The notes under the pieces were generated by a model that saw only the letters and a list, made by a program, of their open reading frames with translations, was not told the DNA's origin and did no database searches. 64,000 nt of DNA from Streptomyces erythrochromogenes (GTDB taxonomy: Bacteria; Actinomycetota; Actinomycetes; Streptomycetales; Streptomycetaceae), in the NCBI RefSeq assembly GCF_036170895.1, contig NZ_CP108036.1:7971501-8035500 (forward strand), written 5' to 3'. Below, piece after piece: positions 1 to 8,444 of the stretch. How positions within the stretch are numbered: the first letter of the stretch is position 1; each line of letters opens with the position of its first letter. A program made the position numbers and the translations under genes.

Positions 1-152
1 CGGGGGCGGACCTGGCCGCGGTCTGGGCGGTGCGCTGCTGTTGATCGGCCTGCCCCCCGGTCCGACCTGGAAGAACGCAATCAGCATGAGAGCCGCCAGA
101 GCGGGACCATGACCGCGGTGAAGGCGGCGCCGGAGAAGCCGATGAGCTTCAT
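1..152 (-). pseudogene. partial, apparently frameshifted membrane protein (N-terminal part)
   Basis: A minus-strand ATG at 152 sits behind a strong ribosome site (GGAGGAGG, about 161-167) but stops after 23 codons at 81. The first codons encode a hydrophobic N terminus (MKLIGFSGAAFTAVMVPL). If the frame shifts by one base near 100-105, it continues with the hydrophobic stretch AALMLIAFF and stays open to the window edge. I infer a membrane or secreted protein that is frameshifted by mutation or by a sequence error. It is cut by the window edge and its family is not recognised. Confidence 0.35.
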
Positions 153-493
153 CACGCCACCTCCTCCCGCCGAGGCGGAGGCAGGGGGATGACGTACCCG
201 GGCGGTGGTGGCGGGCCGGGCAGCGGAACCGGTACGGACATGGGGCTCCCTTGCGTGCAGGCAGGAATCCGACAGCGGCAGGCGCCGGAAAGGACGTTGG
301 CTGCGGCAGGGCTGGGGCCTCACGGAAGAATTGAACTTGTTCAACCGTGACACGTGCGGGCCGTGTTGAGGCGGGGCGCGCCAGTGCCGGTCAATCTCGC
401 CGCGACACCGTCACCTGGACGCGCGATGCCTCGGCCGCACCCCCTCCAGGAAGATGAGTAACGAATCGTGCACACCGAGGGAAAGCGTGCAAT
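153..493. other. intergenic region, no gene seen
   Basis: About 340 bases between the minus-strand fragment starting at 152 and the secreted-protein gene at 494. Open frames here have Arg/Pro-rich shadow composition. It presumably holds the two divergent promoters; no clear operator or terminator was seen. Confidence 0.4.
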
Positions 494-904
494 ATGCCCG
501 GTCATCACACCTCACTGCGACGCCTGTCGCACGTCGCCGCGACCCTGTGCTGCTCCGCGGTCCTCGCCGTCGCACAGGCGGCGCCTGCCCACGCGGCAAG
601 CCGGACCGTCAACTTCGAGTACCAGCACATCTGGCTGACACCCGAGTTCAAGACGGGCATTCGGGGCCGCATCCACTTCACCGTCAAGAAGTGCGACCAC
701 CCCAATGGGGACATGACCGTACTGCTGCGGCGCACCGACGGCTTCAACTACGTCTCTGGCACGGAGAAGATCAAGTGCCGCGCCGGCCGGACGGCCAAGT
801 TCGAAGACAGCCCGGCGGGCACCTACGAGTTCGAGCTCGGCAAGCTCGACGACTACAAGTTCTTCAAGGGCACCGCCACCTACTCGTTCAACGCCGCCCG
901 GTAG
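494..904 (+). CDS. small secreted protein, unknown function
   Basis: 136 residues. The N terminus is a typical Sec signal peptide: basic start, hydrophobic core (about 14-28) and an A-x-A type site near AHA at 32-34. The mature part of about 100 residues has two cysteines (KKC and IKC), which could form one disulfide, and many Lys, Asp and Phe residues, which suggests a small beta-rich exported protein. The ATG at 494 has only a weak purine-rich stretch upstream. I do not recognise a family. It stands alone, with about 290 bases before the next gene. Confidence 0.7.
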   Translation: MPGHHTSLRRLSHVAATLCCSAVLAVAQAAPAHAASRTVNFEYQHIWLTPEFKTGIRGRIHFTVKKCDHPNGDMTVLLRRTDGFNYVSGTEKIKCRAGRTAKFEDSPAGTYEFELGKLDDYKFFKGTATYSFNAAR

Positions 905-1198
905 CGCCGATTACCGGCAGGGGCCCACGGGGGTTCAGCCGTGGCGAGGCCCCCACCGGCGGCGTCAGCTGCGGCTGTCGGCGACTTCCCTGAGCGAGAG
1001 GTCGAGTTTCGTGGAGCACAGCACATCCGGGAACTCGACGGGTTGAGGTTCCACGGTGCGTGAGGGGAAGGGGATTACCTGCGCCTCGTGTTCCCCCCGG
1101 GCTCATCCGCCTCTTCTCCTCCAGCGCGGTCAGGTGCCGGCCACTGCTCAGCCGACTTTTCGTACCCGGGGCGACGTGTGATCCAGGAAGGTGCTGCT

Positions 1199-2182
1199 GT
1201 GGAGTTTCGTACGATCCAGCGCCCTGACGGGTCCTTCCAACAGAGCGTAACCGCCAGCGATGTCCAGGCGATCGCACGGGCCGCGTTCGGCTGCTGCACC
1301 GTGGTGGAGTCGGCGGTCGAGCTGGGTGGCGGCCTGTACAACAGCGTCTATCGGATCCGGTTGCGCGCCACGGCCGAGCCGGTCGTACTGCGCGTGGCGC
1401 CGCCCGCCGAACGGCAGTTCACCTCCGAGGCGCACCTGATGCGCAACGAGTGCGCCTCCGTGCCGTGGCTGGCGCCGATCGCCGATCTGATGCCGAGGGT
1501 ACTCACCGCGGACTTCACCGGCTCGGTGATCGGCAGGGACTGGATGCTCCAGTCCTTCTTGCCCGGCACCCCCGCGCCCCAGAAGCTGGGCTCCTTTCCG
1601 AAGGACACGCACGGCCTCTTCTTCCGGCAGCTGGGCGAAATCACCGCCGCCGTACACGCCGTCGCGGGCCCGTCCTTCGGGCCGGTCGCCGGCCCCGGTC
1701 ACGCCCGCTGGAGTCAGGCCGTCGTCGCGTCACTGGGCCAGATCGCCAACGACGTGGAGGGCTGCGGCCTGGACGCGGTCGACCTGCGCAGAGCCTCCGA
1801 TGTCGCGCTGGCGGGCGCCCGCCTGCTCGACGAGGTTGGCAAGCCCCGGCTGCTGACTGGGGACCTGTGGACTGTGAACACCCTGCTCGCGCCGGCTCCC
1901 GTTCCAGCGATCTGCGGGGTGCTGGACCTGGACCGCACCTGGTGGGGTGACCCGGAGGCGGACTGGACGATGCGGATGGCCCGGGCCAAGCAGGACGAAC
2001 GGCTGTCCTTCTTCGACGCCTACCCTGCGCGTACGGACACTGAGTCCTGTCGGTGGCGGCGGCGTGTGTACGAGTTGCGTCACCTCGGTGCGCTGCGCCT
2101 GGAGCGTCACCGGCTCGGCAACGAGGCCGGCGTCGAGGACTCGTACCGTGCGGTGGCCGAGAACCTGGCCGCTCTGATGTGA
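1199..2182 (+). CDS. aminoglycoside phosphotransferase (APH)-family kinase-like protein
   Basis: About 327 residues. The GTG at 1199 (first residues VEFRTIQRP) is preferred over the upstream start at 1088 because AGGAAG at 1185-1190 is well spaced. The fold is that of small-molecule kinases: an N-terminal lobe with GGGLYNSVYRI as the nucleotide-binding glycine loop, then the catalytic loop TGDLWTVN near 220-227 and the metal-binding stretch LDLDRTWWGDP. In the usual Brenner motif HGDxxxxN the first residue is His; here it is Thr220, while the presumed catalytic Asp222 and Asn227 remain. The substrate is unknown; such proteins phosphorylate antibiotics, fructosamines, homoserine or other small molecules. 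It is followed by a strong terminator and faces a convergent MFS gene. Confidence 0.8.
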   Translation: MEFRTIQRPDGSFQQSVTASDVQAIARAAFGCCTVVESAVELGGGLYNSVYRIRLRATAEPVVLRVAPPAERQFTSEAHLMRNECASVPWLAPIADLMPRVLTADFTGSVIGRDWMLQSFLPGTPAPQKLGSFPKDTHGLFFRQLGEITAAVHAVAGPSFGPVAGPGHARWSQAVVASLGQIANDVEGCGLDAVDLRRASDVALAGARLLDEVGKPRLLTGDLWTVNTLLAPAPVPAICGVLDLDRTWWGDPEADWTMRMARAKQDERLSFFDAYPARTDTESCRWRRRVYELRHLGALRLERHRLGNEAGVEDSYRAVAENLAALM

Positions 2183-2195
2183 CGACAGGTCACGA

Positions 2196-2233
2196 GGAAG
2201 GGGAGCCGCCCCGCGCGGGGCGGCTCCCCTTCC
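2196..2233. terminator. bidirectional hairpin terminator
   Basis: A perfect 17-bp inverted repeat (GGAAGGGGAGCCGCCCC at 2196-2212, its complement at 2217-2233) with a 4-base GCGC loop. It lies 13 bases after the kinase stop and just past the 3' end of the convergent MFS gene, so it can end transcripts from both sides. It has no U-tract, as is common in Streptomyces. Confidence 0.85.
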
Positions 2234-2257
2234 TGGCTCCGGGCCACAGCTCGGACA

Positions 2258-3739
2258 TCAGGGCCCGTCGACCAGCGAACACGCTCCCCGGAACCCTCTA
2301 TTTGCTCGGTACCGTAACCGGGCCGCCGGGTGGTCGAGCGACCCCTTCCTGTGGCGACGCCGGTTCCCTCGAGCGTGACCAGCCAAGGCGCGTAGCACCC
2401 ATTCACAGGCGGTCCACGCCGCGAGCAGCGAGCGCGTCCCCGCTGCTCGCCATCGAGTCGGTGATGGCATTGGGCGCGGATGTCCTTGTTGTCGGGTACG
2501 CCGGTGGCGGCCGAGGCGACGGCCTGGGCCGAGCTTGCGGCGGGCGAGGATGAGGATGGTCAGCGCGGTGGCGGCGCCGCCGGCGGGGAGCGCGGCCAGA
2601 ACATCGGGGTGGGCGGCGAGGGTTGCGGCGAGCGCGGTTCCGGCCGCCTGCCCGGTGCCGACCGACAGGATCAGCCAGGAGTACGCCTCGGTGGTGCGGG
2701 AGGCGGAGGCCAGAGCGTCCACGGTGTGGAAGCCGTTGGTGATGATCAAGGTGAAGAACAGCCCCGGGATTGCAGCGAGGGCGAAGGCTGTGCGGGGGTC
2801 GGGCTGTGCCAGCAGGGGAGCCCAGCCGAGGAGGAACAGGGCGCTGGTGGTGATGAGCTGGGATTTGGTCGTGCCGGGCCACGCCCGGCGGGCGTAGATC
2901 AGGCTGCCCAGGAAGCTGCCGGTGGAGAAAACGGCAGGCAGCAGTCCGCAGAGCATTGCCTGCCCGTGGGTGCCGGCCATGCCTGCGGCCCACACGTTCA
3001 TCGCTCCGAATGCGAACCCCGTTCCTGCCAGCGCGGTGAGCAGCAGGACCAGGCCGGCGCTCACCAGTCGCCCTCTTCCCATCACCCCGGCGGCAGGACG
3101 CCAGGTCTGCGACGGTGCGGCGGTCAGGACGACCGTCGTGCCCACGAGCCCGAGGGCGGCGGTCGCGGCCAAGGCGGTGTCGGGCCCTTGCGTGGTTGCC
3201 AGCCACGAGGCGAGCAGGGGGCCGGCGATGTATAGGAGTCCTTGCGAGCCGGTGTCGAGGGCTTGGACGACTCGGCGCCGCCCGAAGTCAGGCAGGACTG
3301 TCGGCCAAAGCGCCCGAAGCCCTGCCTCCAGCGGAGGTGTGACCAGACCCGCGAGCCCGACCACCGCGGTCACCGCCGCGGGGTGCCCGCCCGCCCCGAT
3401 CAAGGGGAGCGCTGCCAGGCAGCCGGCGTTGAGCAGCACCGCCGGTGTCGACACACGGGTTTGACCGTAGCGGTCCATCAGCCTGCCTTTGACCGGCTGG
3501 GACAGCCCGGACGCCAGGCCGTAGAGGGCGGCGAGCATTCCGGCGAAGGCCAGCGAGCCCCCGCCGCCGGTGATCCACAGGACGAGTCCCACCGGAACCA
3601 TGGAGTTGGGCAGGCGCCCGATCAGAGTGCCGCCGAGCAGGCGGACGACGTGTCGGCTGCCCAGTACGGCGCCGTATGTGGCGAGCGGCGGGGCAGTGGT
3701 CGGGTGTTCGGCCAGGGTCAACAGGGCAGGGCTTTCCAT
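2258..3739 (-). CDS. major facilitator superfamily transporter
   Basis: 493 codons. Residues about 30-400 show the alternating hydrophobic segments of a 12-helix MFS exporter, with an MFS loop motif in GRLMDRYGQTR after helix 2-3. The last roughly 90 residues, after LILARRKLGPG, are Arg/Pro-rich and soluble-looking, unlike family members of about 400 residues; they may come from loss of the original stop or a frameshift near 2520. The substrate is unknown. There is no good ribosome site before the ATG at 3739, so the start is uncertain. The 3' end faces the APH-like gene across a shared terminator. Confidence 0.75.
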   Translation of the reverse strand: MESPALLTLAEHPTTAPPLATYGAVLGSRHVVRLLGGTLIGRLPNSMVPVGLVLWITGGGGSLAFAGMLAALYGLASGLSQPVKGRLMDRYGQTRVSTPAVLLNAGCLAALPLIGAGGHPAAVTAVVGLAGLVTPPLEAGLRALWPTVLPDFGRRRVVQALDTGSQGLLYIAGPLLASWLATTQGPDTALAATAALGLVGTTVVLTAAPSQTWRPAAGVMGRGRLVSAGLVLLLTALAGTGFAFGAMNVWAAGMAGTHGQAMLCGLLPAVFSTGSFLGSLIYARRAWPGTTKSQLITTSALFLLGWAPLLAQPDPRTAFALAAIPGLFFTLIITNGFHTVDALASASRTTEAYSWLILSVGTGQAAGTALAATLAAHPDVLAALPAGGAATALTILILARRKLGPGRRLGRHRRTRQQGHPRPMPSPTRWRAAGTRSLLAAWTACEWVLRALAGHARGNRRRHRKGSLDHPAARLRYRANRGFRGACSLVDGP

Positions 3740-4511
3740 CAGAGGAGTGCGGGGCGGGGCAGGGCCTGTCGTCTTGCGTGGACGCGGTGGTGGCCGAAGG
3801 TGCTGCGGCCACCGGGCGTGGTGTCACGGCCGCGGAGCGGAGTGTGGTACGGGGGGGTGATACGGCGGCAGGACCGCGACGGCTTCCTCCAAGTGCCGGC
3901 CGATCTGTGCGAGGTCTTGGGCATGGTGGGTGGTTCGCGCTGAGAGCGACCGACCGCAGGTGGACAGCGATCTCATGGCAGGCCCGGGCGCTCGGCGCGG
4001 GCGCCGCGGAACCCGGAGCGGGGAGCGTAGCCCGGAGCCGACCGCTCGTCGCGGAACTTGTGATCTTCCGACAAGTCTGCAGGGGCGGGCCGTAGTTGTA
4101 GCGGAAAAGCGATGCTGGCGCGGGCCGCACGCGCATCGTGCGGCGCACGAAGGACGACCGGTCGGGGCGGACGGGGTCAGCTCCCACGCAACGTGTCCTG
4201 GAGTGGCGATCGACGCCCTTCTGGAAGCTGGCCAGCCTCCGTCGGCCAGGACACGCAAGACGGCCCTGACCGGATCTTCGCGGTGGGCGCGTTTGCTGTC
4301 GGCTCCACAAGGGTGCGTGACGGGTGGGCAGCCCCGCACTCTACAAGCGGTCGGTAACGGGCGTAATGAGCCACGGGATTGGCGTGACTCGAATGGTCCA
4401 GACCTCTTGGTTCTCGTCATTCGACCCGCCGCTCCGGGCCGCTCCGGGAAGTCCCAGGTCACAAGGGGGTGAACAGTCCTGGAACTCCAGGCCGTCCGCC
4501 TACAGGAAGCC
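3740..4511. other. long gene-poor stretch
   Basis: About 770 bases between the MFS start and the photolyase stop. Open frames exist on both strands but are Arg/Pro/Gly-rich without domains. A short minus-strand patch near 3850-3930 (DLAQIGRHLEEAVAVLP) looks more protein-like and could be a remnant of a lost gene, but I cannot assign it. No RNA gene or clear terminator was seen. Confidence 0.4.
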
Positions 4512-6017
4512 TCACGGAGCGCTGTCGCCGCGGTCGCGTTCCTGCCGGAGCAGCTCCGGCAGGTCCCCCAGCCGGTCGAGTCCCCGGACCGGGCCGGCGG
4601 TGCGGGCGCCCCGCCCCAGCAGGGCCCGGTGGCGGTGGAGGAAGGACCAGTACCCGGCGGTGTAGGGGCAGGCGTCCTCGCCGCTGCGGGAGCCGGGGCG
4701 GTAGCGGCACGGCCCGCACAGGTCGCTCATCCGGTCGATGTAGGCGCCGCCGGACGTGTAGGGCTTCGTCGTCATCCAGCCCCCGTCCGCGTACTGCGAC
4801 ATGCCGACCACGTTGGGCAGCATGACCCAGTCGTAGCCGTCGACGAACGAGCGGTGGAACCAGTCCGTGAGCGCGGCCGGGTCCCAGCCCCGCTGGAGCG
4901 CGTAACCGCCCAGCACCATCAGCCGCGGAATGTGATGGGTCCACCCCGTGTCCCTGACCTGGCGGAGCACGGTCGACAGGCAGCGGGCCGACACGGCGTC
5001 CGCGTCGAGCGAGACCCACCACGCGGGCAGCGGGGCGGTGTGCCCCAGGACGTTGGACGTCCGGTACTCCTCGCCGAAGTGCCAGTAGAGGTGCCAGACG
5101 TACTCGCGCCATCCGGCGATCTGCCGGACGAAGCCCTCGACGGAGTTGAGCGGCGCGGCGCCGGCCCGCCACGCGGCCTCGGCGCGCTCCACGCACTCCG
5201 CCGGATCCAGCAGGCCCAGGTTGAGCGAGGAGGACAGCAGGCTGTGGCTGAGCACCGGGTCCGCGGCCAGCATGGCGTCCTCGTGGGCGCCGAACCCGGC
5301 GAGCCGGTGGTCGACGAAACGCCGCAGCGCGGCGAGCGCCTCGCGCCGGTCGGCCGGGAAGAGCCGCGGTCCGTCCCGGCCGACGAACGAGACGGCGCCG
5401 GCCCGCTCCCAGCGGTCGAGGTCTTCCCGGACGCCGGCATCGATGTCGTCCTCGCGGGGCCGGTAGGGGGCGGGTGCGCCGAGGGCCTGCGCTCCCCGCG
5501 GCGGCGGCTCCCGGTTGGCGTGGTCGAGGCTCCACCGCCCGCCGGCCGGCTCGCCCCCGTCCATCAGCAGATCGTGCTCCCTGCGCACGTGGCGGTAGAA
5601 GTTCTCCAGCCGCAGCCCTCCGTCGCCGCGGCCCGCCGCCCACGCCGCGAAATCCTCGTGGCCGACCAGGAAGCCCCGTGCGGGGAGGACGGTCACGTTG
5701 CCCAGGGAGTTCACCAGGGCCGCGGCCGCCCGGGAGGTCGGGTGGTACACCGTGACGGGCGAGCTGCCGACGGCTCGGCGCAAGCCCTCGCGGTAGGTGT
5801 CGGCCTTGACGTAGACCACGCGGTCCCCCAGCTCGGCGGCGCGATGACGCATCGCCGAGAGCACCAGGTGCGCCTTGGCCCGGTGGAACCGCCGTCGCCG
5901 GAACACGGCCTGAGATTCGATCATCACCAGTCGGGTGTCACGGGGGATCCCGCCGTTCCCCGGGGAGGTGAAGGCGGGGCCCAGCTGATCGCCGAAGATC
6001 CAGTGCGCGCCGGTCAT
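4512..6017 (-). CDS. cryptochrome/photolyase of the iron-sulfur (FeS-BCP, PhrB-like) class
   Basis: 501 residues; ATG at 6017 with AAGGG upstream. The N-terminal domain begins HWIFGDQLGP, typical of deoxyribodipyrimidine photolyase-related proteins (DPRP). The FAD-binding C-terminal half has GWREYVWHLYW and HHIPRLMVLG. Four cysteines at 346, 434, 437 and 450 keep the spacing of the [4Fe-4S] ligands of Agrobacterium PhrB (350, 438, 441, 454 as I recall them). Family members repair (6-4) photoproducts in DNA with light, using FAD and often a ribolumazine antenna. It is transcribed divergently from the UBP/DUF427/MerR-B12 genes, which suggests light-controlled expression. There is no sign of damage. 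Confidence 0.9.
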   Translation of the reverse strand: MTGAHWIFGDQLGPAFTSPGNGGIPRDTRLVMIESQAVFRRRRFHRAKAHLVLSAMRHRAAELGDRVVYVKADTYREGLRRAVGSSPVTVYHPTSRAAAALVNSLGNVTVLPARGFLVGHEDFAAWAAGRGDGGLRLENFYRHVRREHDLLMDGGEPAGGRWSLDHANREPPPRGAQALGAPAPYRPREDDIDAGVREDLDRWERAGAVSFVGRDGPRLFPADRREALAALRRFVDHRLAGFGAHEDAMLAADPVLSHSLLSSSLNLGLLDPAECVERAEAAWRAGAAPLNSVEGFVRQIAGWREYVWHLYWHFGEEYRTSNVLGHTAPLPAWWVSLDADAVSARCLSTVLRQVRDTGWTHHIPRLMVLGGYALQRGWDPAALTDWFHRSFVDGYDWVMLPNVVGMSQYADGGWMTTKPYTSGGAYIDRMSDLCGPCRYRPGSRSGEDACPYTAGYWSFLHRHRALLGRGARTAGPVRGLDRLGDLPELLRQERDRGDSAP

Positions 6018-6199
6018 GTCGCCACCCTTCCTCACACGGTGTTTGCGTCCCCCTTGCCCTTTCCCGGATGCGGGGCGCTTCGGACGCACCCTGCGGGTGG
6101 CGGGTCCGCGACGCATCCGTTCGTGGCACTCGCACAGAAGAGGGAGCACAGGAGTGTCCGCGAGCGGCGGACGCCTTCCGATCGCGGAGCGGAGGCTCG
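6018..6199. promoter_or_regulatory. divergent promoter region of the light-response block
   Basis: 182 bases separate the photolyase start (minus) from the UBP-zinc-finger gene (plus). Both promoters must lie here, and the MerR/B12 regulator encoded downstream is the obvious candidate to bind. I did not find a clear MerR-type spaced palindrome by eye. Confidence 0.4.
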
Positions 6200-6568
6200 A
6201 TGGGAGGATCCGGGCAGTGGCAGGTCGCGCCCGACGCGGGGCGCCCGGACGGACGCGCCTGCGCGCACCTCGACCTCCTGGAGCACGAGCGGGCGGCCCC
6301 GGCGGCACCGGCCGCCGGCTGCTCGGGGTGCCTGCCGCGCGGACTGCCCTGGGTGAGGCTGCGGCAGTGCGTGAGCTGCGCGTACGTCGGATGCTGCGAC
6401 AGCTCCAGGGGCCGCCACTCCTACGCGCACCACCTGGAGAGCGGGCACCCTGTAGCGGTGTCGCTCGCACCGGACGAGGACTGGGCCTGGTGCTTCCGGG
6501 ACGAGGTCTTCCTGGTCCGGGCAGGGCGGAACGCTGCGGACCCGCCGGCCGGCGGGACACGGTACTGA
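6200..6568 (+). CDS. UBP-type zinc finger domain protein
   Basis: 122 residues. The ATG at 6200 follows GGAGG at 6191-6195; a longer open frame from 6068 has no ribosome site. The body carries the Cys/His pattern of the ZnF-UBP domain (PF02148): CxxC in GCSGC, CxxC in CVSC, GCC, and HHLESGHPVAVSL. In eukaryotes this domain binds ubiquitin tails; small free-standing actinobacterial versions have no established role. It is 12 bases upstream of the DUF427 gene and co-directional with it. Confidence 0.85.
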   Translation: MGGSGQWQVAPDAGRPDGRACAHLDLLEHERAAPAAPAAGCSGCLPRGLPWVRLRQCVSCAYVGCCDSSRGRHSYAHHLESGHPVAVSLAPDEDWAWCFRDEVFLVRAGRNAADPPAGGTRY

Positions 6569-6580
6569 CGGGAGGTCCTC

Positions 6581-7078
6581 ATGGGAACGAACGGAGTGGA
6601 CAGGGCGGCGACGGAATCGGTGTGGGACTACCCGCGCCCGCCCCGGATCGAGCCCGACACGCGGCACGTGGTGGTACGGCACGCCGGCGTGGCGCTGGCC
6701 GACTCCCGGCGCTGCCTCCGCGTCCTGGAGACCAGCCACCCGCCGGTGTTCTACATACCGCGGGCCGATGTGCGCATCGAACTCCTCCGGGCCTCGGAGC
6801 ACCGGAGCGTGTGCGAGTGGAAGGGCACTGCCACCTACTGGCGGCTCGGCCCGGAGCACGGCGTCCCGCCCGCGCCCGACATCGCGTGGAGCTACGAGGC
6901 CCCGCGGCCCGACTTCGCGCCCATCACCGGTCATCTCGCGTTCCATGCCGACCGGGTCGAGGCGTGCACGGTGGACGGAGAGCGGGTCCGGCCCCAGCCG
7001 GGCGGCTTCTACGGCGGGTGGATCACGGACGAGATCACGGGCCCCTTCAAGGGCGTGCCCGGGAGCCGGGGCTGGTGA
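6581..7078 (+). CDS. DUF427 domain protein
   Basis: 165 residues; ATG at 6581 preceded by GGGAGG. Recognisable DUF427 (PF04248) features are RVEACTVDGERV near the end, the Tyr/Trp-rich SVCEWKGTATYW, and the core VFYIPRADV. DUF427 proteins are small beta-tent proteins of unknown biochemical function that are common in actinobacteria, often beside photolyases or stress genes. The stop TGA at 7076-7078 overlaps an ATG that could start the next gene, indicating cotranscription. Confidence 0.85.
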   Translation: MGTNGVDRAATESVWDYPRPPRIEPDTRHVVVRHAGVALADSRRCLRVLETSHPPVFYIPRADVRIELLRASEHRSVCEWKGTATYWRLGPEHGVPPAPDIAWSYEAPRPDFAPITGHLAFHADRVEACTVDGERVRPQPGGFYGGWITDEITGPFKGVPGSRGW

Positions 7079-7104
7079 TGGGTGGGTCCCGAGGTGGTGC
7101 CGCC

Positions 7105-8124
7105 ATGCCCGAGAAGTTCCCCTGTACTCCCCGCATGACGACCGGAGCCGTGGCCAGGCGCCTCGGGATCTCGCCCACCACCCTCAGGTCCTGGGACCGG
7201 CGCTACGGCATGGGCCCGGCGGTACGCGACGGCGGGCGGCACCGGCGCTGGACCGTCGAGGACATCGCCGTCCTGGAGGACATGTGCCGGCTCACCACGT
7301 CGGGAGTGTCCCCTTCGGAGGCCGCCGGTGTGGCGCTGTCCCGGGCGAACCGGTCCCGCGCGGTGGACCCCGGCCCGCTGCCCGCCGCCGAAGCGCGCCG
7401 GGCCCAGGGCCCCGGACCGGGTGGCGGACTGCCCCTCGGGGACATCCGGCAGGAGTTCCGGGGCCTGGCCCGCGCGGCGGTACGGCTGGACGGCCCGGCC
7501 ATGGCCGGGCTGCTGGCCGCTCTGGTGCAGGGCCACGGGCTCGTGGTGGCCTGGGAAGAGGCCATCGCACCGACCCTGCACGCGGTGGGCCGCACATGGG
7601 AGTCCTCCGGCGACCGCTACGTCGAGGTGGAGCACCTCCTGTCCTGGCACGTCTCCACCGTCCTGCGGCAGGCCGTCGGCAACGCCCCGCCGAGCCCCCG
7701 GGACGCGGCGCCGGTGCTGATGGCATGCGTTCCCGGCGAGCAGCACTCCCTGCCCCTCGAAGCGCTCGCCGCCGGCCTCGCCGAGCGCGCACTGCCCTTG
7801 CGGATGCTGGGCGCCGCGGTACCGGCCGAGGCCCTCGCGGCGTCGGTGCGCAGGACCGGGCCGTCCGCCGTGGTCCTCTGGTCCCAGTCCCGGCACACGG
7901 CCGACCGCACCCTGGCCCGCCAGGTAGCCGCGACGGCCTTCGGTGTCCGCGGCGCCCGCACCCGTCCGCTGGTGGTCCTCGCCGGCCCCGGCTGGGGCAA
8001 TCGGGCCCCCGGTCCCGGCATGCTCCGCCCGACCGGTCTGCGCGAGGCGCTGGACGTCCTGGACCGCCACTGCGCGGCCGTGGCCGGCCCGCTCACCTCC
8101 TCGGCGGCGGCCAGACGGCCCTGA
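7105..8124 (+). CDS. MerR-family regulator with cobalamin-binding domain (CarH/LitR-like)
   Basis: 339 residues. ATG at 7105 has GAGGTGG upstream with good spacing; an ATG at 7078 overlapping the previous stop is possible. Residues about 11-75 are a MerR winged helix (TGAVARRLGISPTTLRSWDRRYG). Residues about 130-200 resemble the helical B12 cap: Trp165 and Glu176-His177. The C-terminal B12-binding fold has GEQHSLP with His214 in the place of the cobalt-ligand His of the E/D-x-H-x-x-G motif. CarH/LitR proteins bind adenosylcobalamin and leave their operators on illumination. Here the Trp to Glu-His spacing is ten residues instead of the nine I recall, and Pro replaces the last Gly. The neighbouring photolyase supports a light-sensing role. 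Confidence 0.85.
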   Translation: MPEKFPCTPRMTTGAVARRLGISPTTLRSWDRRYGMGPAVRDGGRHRRWTVEDIAVLEDMCRLTTSGVSPSEAAGVALSRANRSRAVDPGPLPAAEARRAQGPGPGGGLPLGDIRQEFRGLARAAVRLDGPAMAGLLAALVQGHGLVVAWEEAIAPTLHAVGRTWESSGDRYVEVEHLLSWHVSTVLRQAVGNAPPSPRDAAPVLMACVPGEQHSLPLEALAAGLAERALPLRMLGAAVPAEALAASVRRTGPSAVVLWSQSRHTADRTLARQVAATAFGVRGARTRPLVVLAGPGWGNRAPGPGMLRPTGLREALDVLDRHCAAVAGPLTSSAAARRP

Positions 8125-8142
8125 GCGGGGCGCGACGCGGGG

Positions 8143-8322
8143 TCACCACCCCGCGATGCGCGCGACGAAGAAGGCGGCGACCAGGGCGGCCCCTATGACG
8201 ATGAGGGCCAGGAACACCCCCGGGTGCTCCCACACCCCGCCGTCGCCGCGTTCCGGATGGGCCGAGGAGATGGATCCCTCCGCCGGGGGAGTCTCCCCGG
8301 GCGGTATCCGTGGAGTGGACAT
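8143..8322 (-). CDS. DUF6480-like small membrane protein
   Basis: 59 residues; ATG at 8322 behind GGAGG. The N-terminal half is Pro/Glu-rich and contains PPGETPPAEGS, which I associate with the Streptomyces DUF6480 family. A single hydrophobic helix near residues 35-55 (PGVFLALIVIGAALVAAFF) ends the protein. Function unknown; probably a single-pass envelope protein. It converges on the MerR-B12 gene with 18 bases between stops. Confidence 0.75.
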   Translation of the reverse strand: MSTPRIPPGETPPAEGSISSAHPERGDGGVWEHPGVFLALIVIGAALVAAFFVARIAGW

Positions 8323-8404
8323 GATGCCTCCGAACTCCCCGAGATCCCCACGGTCACGCGCCCGGGCCCCCCGGTGCAACTCGCAGTGTTTCTGCATCGA
8401 AACG

Positions 8405-8435
8405 GCGGCCCGCCGCCGGGCGGGCAGCGGGCCGC
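8405..8435. terminator. probable terminator of the LuxC/LuxE-type operon
   Basis: GCGGCCCGC at 8405-8413 pairs with GCGGGCCGC at 8427-8435 around a 13-base loop. It starts 10 bases beyond the stop of the LuxC-like fusion gene on the transcribed strand. Confidence 0.55.
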
Positions 8436-8444
8436 GTACGGGAC

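Noticed and set aside
3930..4472. 180-codon plus-strand open frame between MFS and photolyase genes
   Set aside because: Arg/Gly/Pro-rich with no ribosome site or domain; no evidence that it is a gene.
6068..6199. N-terminal extension of the UBP-zinc-finger gene
   Set aside because: No ribosome site; ATG 6200 has a good one and the extension lacks conserved residues.
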